A stretch of 11,419 nt of DNA from Anaerolineales bacterium (lineage in GTDB: Bacteria; Chloroflexota; Anaerolineae; Anaerolineales; Villigracilaceae), in the NCBI GenBank assembly GCA_016928525.1, contig JAFGKO010000313.1:1-11419 (forward strand). The letters run 5' to 3'. A program made the translations under genes and the position numbers. Shown in pieces: positions 6,086-11,419 of the stretch. Below the pieces are notes generated by a model that was not told the DNA's origin, ran no database searches, and was given only the letters and a program-made list of their open reading frames with translations. Position 1 is the first letter of the stretch, and each line of letters starts with the position of its first letter.

Positions 6086-6595
6086 ATGTTTCATAAGCCG
6101 CGCTTCGGCTACATCCCGGAAGATGCCGAACGCATTGTTCTTTATCTGAAAGAGAATGGATCAAAGTTTGCTCTGCCGGTCGGGATCGCCCTGCGCTGCG
6201 GGCTGCGCATCTCCGAGATCGCCGGCTTGCAAGGGAAGCATGTGGATCTAGAGAAGATGGTCTTGCATGTGGTTGGTAAAGGGGGGAAGGAAAGGGATGT
6301 GGAATTGCCAGTCGGTATGGGAGAGCAGCTCAACCCTTCCAAGCAGTATCTCTTCGATCCCAGCCGATCCTGGAAACAGGCCTTCTACCAGGCAGTGCGG
6401 GATGCTGCCCGGGCGCTGGGGATCCGGGTCAGCGGAGTGCACCGGCTGCGGGTGAATTGCTTTCAAAACACTTACGAGAAATTGATAGCGAAAGGGCTGA
6501 ACGACCGGGAGGCGCGGGAGAAAGTATCCCAAAATGCTGGCCATAACCGGGTTGAAGTAACGTATAGTTATGTTCCCAAGAAAGATTCTAGTTAG
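6086..6595 (+). CDS. truncated tyrosine recombinase, catalytic domain only (direct repeat copy B)
   Basis: A 169-residue open frame that matches residues 153-313 of the complete recombinase at 3323-4267, with most residues identical, but lacks the whole N-terminal core-binding half. Every catalytic residue survives: Arg41 (CGLRISE), Lys65/68 (VGKGGKER), His119 and Arg122 (VHRLRVN), His153 (AGHNRVEV) and Tyr162 (YSYVP). The last 40 residues diverge most. The codon-level differences are spread along the length, so this is an old paralogue or an import from a related element, not a fresh duplication. Start: ATG 6086 with only AGG touching it; initiation is doubtful, and the frame continues back to the abiEii stop at 6062-6064. 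It is probably a remnant left when abiE entered or when two elements recombined. It could in principle be a recombinase partner lacking arm binding. Confidence 0.75.
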   Translation: MFHKPRFGYIPEDAERIVLYLKENGSKFALPVGIALRCGLRISEIAGLQGKHVDLEKMVLHVVGKGGKERDVELPVGMGEQLNPSKQYLFDPSRSWKQAFYQAVRDAARALGIRVSGVHRLRVNCFQNTYEKLIAKGLNDREAREKVSQNAGHNRVEVTYSYVPKKDSS

Positions 6596-6599
6596 TCTC

Positions 6600-6709
6600 T
6601 GGTGCGAAACTCTCCAACACTACAGCTCTGGGCCGAGATACAGATCAAACTCCTGTATTTTGCCCTACATAATGATAGTGCTCGAAGATCGGCATTCAGT
6701 TTCGCACCA
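6600..6709. repeat. MITE-like or hairpin element with 12-bp perfect inverted ends
   Basis: TGGTGCGAAACT (6600-6611) is perfectly inverted as AGTTTCGCACCA (6698-6709). Inside, GGGC/GCCC (6630-6633 with 6662-6665) and ATACAG/CTGTAT (6638-6643 with 6653-6658) nest around the centre. CTAGTTAG (6588-6595) and CTAGTAAG (6714-6721) flank it as near-identical short repeats. No coding frame. The size and nested symmetry fit a miniature inverted-repeat element, or an attachment-like site next to the truncated recombinase. From 6722 to the nuclease gene stop at 6837 I see only A+T-rich DNA and a weak 5-bp hairpin (6809-6823) that could help end the leftward operon. Confidence 0.5.
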
Positions 6710-6836
6710 AGAACTAGTAAGGCATGACCTATATTCCTAATCCCATAAAAATTTTTAATGCAAACACATGTATTTCGAGATGATGCGCCAGAGATTCGTT
6801 ATCCAATTTGGGGAATAATCCCATTTAGCGTAATGA

Positions 6837-7790
6837 TTACGCCTTCTTCCCAAATATCTCCGAGTGATGGGGTTGTTTTCTCTCATAGTTTTCTGGCAAA
6901 AAGTACAAAAGCCATCTCATTAACGTTTGCCAGGTTGTGTCTGCCTCTGTTCTTACAACGCCTGTAATTTGTCTAATGAGATTGCGAACTGCGCCAAATC
7001 GTTGGGGCTCCTCGATAAGGCAATCAATTTTATACACAGCCGGCATTTGGATTAGTAGGGTTGACACCAAAAGGTTGAAAGTTTTTTCACCTAATCCAGT
7101 GGGAATTGATAAAACGGCTAAGTCTGCAATCGCTGCTTGCCTGGCGGCAGTTGACAGTTTGTCTAATTGTCCGGAGTAGGCAGAGTAAAGAGTTTCTGGG
7201 TACCGCGTTAATGGGAACCAGGTCTCTAATGGAATTGGTTGAACAGCAATATTTTGATCTTTTAGACTACTGGTCTGGGTAATATTTTCGGGGAGACCAG
7301 GTTTGATTGTCGGGCTGGTTGGGATTGATATCTTTGGATAGTTATCAACAGCAACTTTGAATTGATCGTAAAGGGCGTTGGTCACTTCTACGGTGCCGGC
7401 AAACAATTCTCTCTCAAACTCTTGGTTTTCAGGCGAAGGTATCAACAGTTCCAGATTAGGTGATAAAGACCAGCCCAAAGCAGCATGAGTTATGTTCGCC
7501 GAACCGACTAAGCAACTCTCATCCCCCCGATAATACTTGGCATGTAAATTCATGCGCAACGAAAGCGACGCGTTTGGTCGGGTCCGAAACAGCCCCCATA
7601 TTTCAAGGTCGCTCACTCCGACGATGATTTCTTCCAGCCGCCAGCGAGTAACGCAATCTACCTTTACATCATCGCCTACGCTGCTTAATAAGCGCTTAAG
7701 AGCGTTGACCTTGATGAAGGGACTGACAATGAGCAATTTGCTTTGGGTATTACGAAGTAAGTGCTCTAGCAAGTCACCTGGTGTTTCCAA
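6837..7790 (-). CDS. phospholipase-D-like (single HKD) nuclease, last gene of the defence-like operon
   Basis: A 317-residue protein with one PLD motif: His83, Lys85 and Asp90 in LHAKYYRGDES, followed by GSANIT (96-101) as in PLD-family nucleases. IVSPFIKV (21-28) is the typical first strand of the fold. One HKD per chain means the active site would be built by a dimer, as in Nuc and BfiI-type nucleases. Residues about 180-317 are an additional region I do not recognise, mostly helical in the last 100. Start: TTG at 7790, preceded by AAGGA with a 5-nt gap. The ATPase stop codon lies 2 nt before it (TAG CT TTG). Placement at the end of a helicase/GHKL operon suggests the DNA- or RNA-cutting effector. 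The nuclease role is inferred; the PLD fold is clear. Confidence 0.85.
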   Translation of the reverse strand: METPGDLLEHLLRNTQSKLLIVSPFIKVNALKRLLSSVGDDVKVDCVTRWRLEEIIVGVSDLEIWGLFRTRPNASLSLRMNLHAKYYRGDESCLVGSANITHAALGWSLSPNLELLIPSPENQEFERELFAGTVEVTNALYDQFKVAVDNYPKISIPTSPTIKPGLPENITQTSSLKDQNIAVQPIPLETWFPLTRYPETLYSAYSGQLDKLSTAARQAAIADLAVLSIPTGLGEKTFNLLVSTLLIQMPAVYKIDCLIEEPQRFGAVRNLIRQITGVVRTEADTTWQTLMRWLLYFLPENYERKQPHHSEIFGKKA

Positions 7791-7792
7791 AG

Positions 7793-9598
7793 CTATCCTT
7801 CAAAATCATTGTCATCCAAAAATTGACTGGCAATCCGGCCCCAATCCCATCGAGCCTCAGTGGCGCCACGGCGGCGGGGGCCATCAGGCATTTCATCTTC
7901 ATAACGGGCCCAAGCCATAAGCAGGAGTTTCAAACCATCTCGCGCTGTAGCAATCCGGGTGCGCAATTCGTCAATGTCTGACTCATCGAATTCACGCTCC
8001 AAAACTTCAACCAGGCGCGAATAAGCTGGGTGGTTTGTATTCAGCGATACAATCAATGAACCGCCTCTTGCTTTGACGTCAAAGAATGCCGGCGTATTAA
8101 TGTTTGCTTCAGCAAATGTGTACTTCAGGCTACGCCCGACCGTGACTGCAGCAATCTGAGAAGCAGCCTGTTTTGTCAGACCCTCTTCTACGAGCGTGTC
8201 TTCGATATCGGATTGACGTTGTTCAGCGGGTAATTCTTCCTGAGTATCACTTTCGCCTTTCAGGCCATCTTCCTTACGCTTATCAGTGGCTTGAGTGGCG
8301 ATTGCCTCTGGATCATTTTTGCCATCATCATACCGTGAACGTTTTGTCCCGGCTGTTTGTGTCTTGATGGACCGGCGAATTGAGTTGATATTCTTTTGAA
8401 CATGGCTCGCGATTTCCAGCAGCGGCAGCCGAGGATCCTCATCGACATGCAGCTCTTCGAACTTGCCACTCAGTGTAATCCCTTCATCTCGCACCAATTC
8501 TTCAATGTCCACTTTGGCCATTTCTGAGAAGTGACGAGCAGACTGCTTGTTGTTGGTAACACCGAATAACTCATCGAGACCTGGTGCAAAGTCTACTTCT
8601 ACTCCCCACCAACGGTCGCGTGTATCTGATGGATTTGACCAGCTTGGATCTAGATCAAGTTCACGGTTAGCTCGAACGATGGATACACCTACATTGCGTT
8701 TGGCATGCTGGCCATAGGGCTCGCTACCGGGGTTATAGCCTTGACGTGCTTCTTCCTTGGCATAGGAAAACTTTACCGTAACAGGGTACTGATTATCGCC
8801 ATAGTGAATGTAAAACGTTGTTGGCTCACCCCAAGGTTCAAACATCGGTTGATTATCGAACGGAGCGGGGCAGGATGTATTCTCCAAAAGATAGATTGGA
8901 TCGTTGGGGCGCGCATATTTTTCGCTCAAGTTTTCCACGGGCTTCTTTCGGTCAAAAGCAGCCATGCGGATAGAGACACGGTTTTCATGGATAAAATACC
9001 TGTACATCCGGCCAATCAGGAATTCCGAATTATCAATGATGGCATTGGCAGTTTTCCACATGATACGGTCCAAGTCGGTCCAAACGATCAAAGTGCCCGT
9101 TTCCCCAAAGACTTTCCCTGTCTTTCTGAAAATGTCGGGGATCGGCTTGGTAATTGGCGAGGGGACTTCACACATTTTCTCATCCCCGATTTCATCTAAG
9201 TCAAGATATGAATAAATAGCGTTTTCGGGGCTATTTTGCCAGGTCCATACTTCGACACGCCGGCATTGTGAAATAGATGAACTTGGCAGCCCCATGCCGA
9301 AGCGACCAATGCCATCCTGATCATCGTCTAAATGGGTGCCATTACCAAACTGAAGAGCGATTCGTAGTGTGTCAGCATCCATGCCACAGCCATTGTCCAA
9401 AACGCCCAAAGCATGGATACGTGAACGCCTTCGCTGGTTTAGTTGGACTTCTTCTTCGGCACAAAGCAATTCAACTTTATCAGCTCCGGCCTGGATAGCA
9501 TTATCAATCAACTCTGCAATAGCATAGGCAGCGTTTTTGTAGCCGTTATCCCGCATCGCTTTGACAGCAAGTTTTGTAGGTACAATATCGTAAGACAT
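7793..9598 (-). CDS. GHKL-family ATPase (MORC/MutL/Hsp90-like)
   Basis: A 601-residue protein. The N-terminal GHKL ATP-binding domain is complete: N-box AIAELIDNAIQAGAD (residues 26-40, catalytic Glu29, Mg-binding Asn33), G1 VLDNGCGMDADTL (66-78) and G2 lid GIGRFGMGLPSSS (96-108). The following region with VSIVRANRELDL (305-316) and VTNNKQSARHFS (347-358) resembles the transducer part of MORC/Hsp90-like proteins. Residues about 410-475 are charged and low in hydrophobics (a linker), and a small C-terminal domain ends at NDFEG. Such ATPases dimerise on ATP binding and act as clamps or switches on nucleic acid. The ATG at 9598 is preferred over upstream codons because GGGAG sits 5 nt before it. 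It is 2 nt from the helicase stop (TGA CT ATG). Prokaryotic MORC-like GHKL proteins are known from restriction-like operons with helicases and HKD nucleases. Confidence 0.88.
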   Translation of the reverse strand: MSYDIVPTKLAVKAMRDNGYKNAAYAIAELIDNAIQAGADKVELLCAEEEVQLNQRRRSRIHALGVLDNGCGMDADTLRIALQFGNGTHLDDDQDGIGRFGMGLPSSSISQCRRVEVWTWQNSPENAIYSYLDLDEIGDEKMCEVPSPITKPIPDIFRKTGKVFGETGTLIVWTDLDRIMWKTANAIIDNSEFLIGRMYRYFIHENRVSIRMAAFDRKKPVENLSEKYARPNDPIYLLENTSCPAPFDNQPMFEPWGEPTTFYIHYGDNQYPVTVKFSYAKEEARQGYNPGSEPYGQHAKRNVGVSIVRANRELDLDPSWSNPSDTRDRWWGVEVDFAPGLDELFGVTNNKQSARHFSEMAKVDIEELVRDEGITLSGKFEELHVDEDPRLPLLEIASHVQKNINSIRRSIKTQTAGTKRSRYDDGKNDPEAIATQATDKRKEDGLKGESDTQEELPAEQRQSDIEDTLVEEGLTKQAASQIAAVTVGRSLKYTFAEANINTPAFFDVKARGGSLIVSLNTNHPAYSRLVEVLEREFDESDIDELRTRIATARDGLKLLLMAWARYEDEMPDGPRRRGATEARWDWGRIASQFLDDNDFEG

Positions 9599-9600
9599 AG

Positions 9601-11208
9601 TCACTCCCAAACATCTTCCCAATTTATGAATGCATCAGCGACACTACCAAAACCAGGTAATCCCTGATCCAATATGGTTACAACCTCGGCAGTCTTGTTA
9701 CCTCCAGCTTTAACTCCGCGGATAGCACGTCCTACCATCTGGCTATAAAGCACCAAAGACTTTGTGGGACGGGCTATAAGGGCAGCGCTCGTTTTAGGCG
9801 CGTCAAAACCAGTGGTCAATACCCCAAAGTTGCACAAAATCCGAATTTCGTCATCATCTTTCTTGAAATCCAAAATGTTGAGTTCACGGTTATAAGAACT
9901 AGATTTGCTGGTTACAGAGTTTGCTTTATAGCCTCGCGCTCGCAGCACAGAAGCTAACAAATCAGAATGCTCGACTGTTGTAGCAAAAACAATGATCCGG
10001 TGATGGGTTTCAGCTAACCTTTCGATTTCCAGGACGATTTTTAGATTTCGTAAGCGATCTTCAGCCAAGCGAACAAGAATGTTATCTGGGATATCAAGGC
10101 TATTTTGAATTTTCTCCAAATCGATGTCGGTTAGCTCAAAACCGCCATCGTGCATCAAGGGGCGAAAATCGACTTGTGCCAGATAACCTTCGTCTGTTAG
10201 ATAGTCGACCGGGTTCTGGTAGCCGGGTATTTGCAGCGTTACCTTTTTCTGGTGGAAAAATAATGCCAGTTTAGCATCGGCGTCAATATCTGCCCAGGTG
10301 CGTCCTGGCGTGGCCGTGAGGCCCAAAAGGCCGGTTGTGGGGTGTTGAACAACCAAAGCATCAAGCAAATAGCTGTACGTTTCTGCGATAGCCGAATGTG
10401 CTTCGTCAATAATCACCATAGTGCACCGGTTGCCCAGCTGGCTGATGAAACGGATATTCTTTTTGGCGGCATTATATAGCTTGGATAAACCAGCAATCAC
10501 AATGCCGTCTTGGCCTTCTGAAGACTCGTAGTTTTGATTGCCCCAAAAGCGAAAGATATCCACTTTCCGATTGCCGAGGCTAAACCATGATTTCTCGAAC
10601 TCCTCTGCGGCCTGCTCGCAGAGTTCTTCACTAAAAGCTAACCACACAACCAGACCAGGTTCTCTTTCCCGTAAATGCTCACAAATAACATTCATTGCAG
10701 TGCGGGTTTTGCCTGCGCCTGTTGGCATATGTAAAACCACCCTTCTGGGCGGTGTCTTTAGTGCGCTAAAAACTTTTCGAGCTGCCTCACGTTGATGAGG
10801 AAACAGTGAATATCCAGCTCTTCCAGCCAGCGCGTCATCTTTTTCTGGCGCAATAGGCTTTATTGGTACTAGGACTTCAAAATAATCAAACAGGGCTTTT
10901 TCAAGAGCTGACCCTTTTTGAATTCGTTTTCGTTTTACTTCATCATAGGGATTTTGGGGACTTTTGATACCCAGAACTCGAGCTAACTGGATGACTTCGT
11001 CTGGTCGGAGTAAATCAACAATGATATTTCGTGATTTTAGCTCTGATACCAAACCTTGAGGAGAGTAAAGGTCAAAAATAAGATCGGTTATTCTTCCCGG
11101 GGAAGCTAAACCTACATCAAGCAACAAAATTAGCCCCAAAGCAGGCCCGCCAAGTAGCGTTTGTAAAGATTGGTCGTCAGCTCGCGAAAAAAGCGTATGG
11201 AGATTCAT
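9601..11208 (-). CDS. SF2 DEAH-box helicase, first gene of the defence-like operon
   Basis: A 535-residue superfamily 2 helicase with all core motifs: Q-like LFPHQREA (135-142), Walker A MPTGAGKT (161-168), DEAH box IIDEAH (266-271), motif III LTATPGRT (297-304), motif IV IIVFATT (405-411), motif V TTGFDAP (465-471) and motif VI QMVGRAIRG (490-498). Residues 1-130 are an extra N-terminal domain without a motif I recognise. The pattern is closest to the ResIII/UvrB-type helicases found in restriction and other defence systems, which translocate on or remodel duplex DNA. Start: ATG at 11208; GGAGGG lies about 12 nt upstream, rather far, and a short upstream frame ends 1 nt before it. It is followed after 2 nt by the GHKL gene. 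Base composition is more A+T-rich than the left half of the window. Confidence 0.9.
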   Translation of the reverse strand: MNLHTLFSRADDQSLQTLLGGPALGLILLLDVGLASPGRITDLIFDLYSPQGLVSELKSRNIIVDLLRPDEVIQLARVLGIKSPQNPYDEVKRKRIQKGSALEKALFDYFEVLVPIKPIAPEKDDALAGRAGYSLFPHQREAARKVFSALKTPPRRVVLHMPTGAGKTRTAMNVICEHLREREPGLVVWLAFSEELCEQAAEEFEKSWFSLGNRKVDIFRFWGNQNYESSEGQDGIVIAGLSKLYNAAKKNIRFISQLGNRCTMVIIDEAHSAIAETYSYLLDALVVQHPTTGLLGLTATPGRTWADIDADAKLALFFHQKKVTLQIPGYQNPVDYLTDEGYLAQVDFRPLMHDGGFELTDIDLEKIQNSLDIPDNILVRLAEDRLRNLKIVLEIERLAETHHRIIVFATTVEHSDLLASVLRARGYKANSVTSKSSSYNRELNILDFKKDDDEIRILCNFGVLTTGFDAPKTSAALIARPTKSLVLYSQMVGRAIRGVKAGGNKTAEVVTILDQGLPGFGSVADAFINWEDVWE

Positions 11209-11209
11209 C

Positions 11210-11254
11210 CTATACTTGCTCCCTCCACAAATACATCATCTGGGTTGGAGCCAT
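11210..11254 (-). CDS. possible 14-codon leader peptide upstream of the helicase
   Basis: ATG at 11254 opens a 14-codon frame (MAPTQMMYLWREQV) whose TAG ends one base before the helicase ATG. The helicase ribosome site GGAGGG lies inside it. This geometry would allow termination-reinitiation coupling, which could compensate for the distant SD. The frame itself has no clear SD, and its short length means it could occur by chance. Confidence 0.25.
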   Translation of the reverse strand: MAPTQMMYLWREQV

Positions 11255-11312
11255 TCAGGATCTTAGAGTAAGGGACATCTTATTCAGCAACAGACCAAAT
11301 TGATGTGAGATT

Positions 11313-11355
11313 ATTATACGACGAATTCTATTCTGGACTTTGTCCATTTTGGACA
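11313..11355 (-). promoter_or_regulatory. helicase operon promoter with overlapping operator palindromes
   Basis: On the minus strand a perfect TATAAT occupies 11318-11313; no good -35 stands at the right spacing. Exactly there lie two overlapping perfect palindromes: TGGAC-TTT-GTCCA (11334-11346) and TGTCCA-TTT-TGGACA (11341-11355), sharing a half-site. Strong -10, poor -35 and an operator covering -35 suggest control by a dimeric regulator, as repressor or as activator. No regulator gene is adjacent within the window. Predicted leader length is about 100 nt. Confidence 0.6.
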
Positions 11356-11363
11356 GTTCAAGG

Positions 11364-11386
11364 TGTGTAAAAAGCGGCATTACACA
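11364..11386. promoter_or_regulatory. inverted repeat TGTGTAA-N9-TTACACA
   Basis: A perfect 7-bp inverted repeat with 9-nt spacer lies just upstream of the operator-like cluster at 11334-11355. It may be a further protein site for the operon or belong to whatever lies to the right of the window. No coding frame is seen from 11255 to the end of the window. Confidence 0.35.
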
Positions 11387-11419
11387 GGTAATTGAGTAAA
11401 TCGGGCTGCATTTTTCGAA

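Noticed and set aside
6837..11208. Assignment to DISARM, Mokosh, Mza or another named system
   Set aside because: DISARM needs DrmA/DrmB and a methylase, Mokosh uses a different helicase layout and Mza needs Z1 and other proteins; none of these is present in the window.
1..11419. CRISPR arrays, tRNA or rRNA genes
   Set aside because: No regularly spaced repeats, no tRNA-like cloverleaf and no rRNA sequence were seen on either strand.

Overview
The window looks like part of a mobile or integrated accessory element (plasmid, integrative element or defence island). It carries a plasmid-type segregation operon, two intact or near-intact tyrosine recombinase genes plus a diverged and apparently dead one, an abortive-infection toxin-antitoxin pair, and a three-gene nuclease/helicase/ATPase operon. 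No rRNA, tRNA or housekeeping gene is visible, so taxonomy is weak. The G+C-rich, Shine-Dalgarno-led genes up to about 6.6 kb would fit a bacterium such as a Chloroflexota (Anaerolineae-like) member, but this is only an impression. The minus-strand operon from 6.8 kb onward is visibly richer in A+T and was probably acquired separately.

Layout. 1-563: decayed end of an IS1634-type transposase. 610-2288 (+): good promoter, a leader full of hairpins, then an overlapping operon of a small XRE-type HTH protein, a ParM/StbA-like actin ATPase and a small ribbon-helix-helix-like protein in the ParR position. 2288-2329: large DNA palindrome. 2363-2941 (+): tyrosine-recombinase fold protein that has lost almost all catalytic residues. 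2953-3320: promoter followed by about 320 nt that folds by eye into a chain of hairpins with UUCG and GAAA tetraloops and a possible pseudoknot, a candidate structured RNA or leader. 3323-4267 (+): complete tyrosine recombinase. 4264-6064 (+): AbiEi/AbiEii pair behind its own promoter and nested palindromes. 6086-6595 (+): a second, diverged copy of the recombinase catalytic domain without its N-terminal half, so abiE is bracketed by about 480-bp direct repeats. 6600-6709: MITE-like or hairpin element with 12-bp perfect inverted ends.

6837-11208 (-): tightly packed operon, transcribed right to left: SF2 DEAH helicase, GHKL (MORC/MutL-like) ATPase, single-HKD phospholipase-D-type nuclease. Both junctions have the same form, stop codon then CT then start codon. 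A perfect TATAAT and two overlapping palindromes lie upstream of the helicase.

How the parts may work together (inference): the par-like operon would maintain the element, the recombinases would move or resolve it, and AbiE plus the helicase/GHKL/PLD operon would be its defence cargo. The parts least explained by known systems are the helicase/GHKL/PLD operon, the catalytically dead recombinase tied to the par operon, and the structured leader ahead of the active recombinase.
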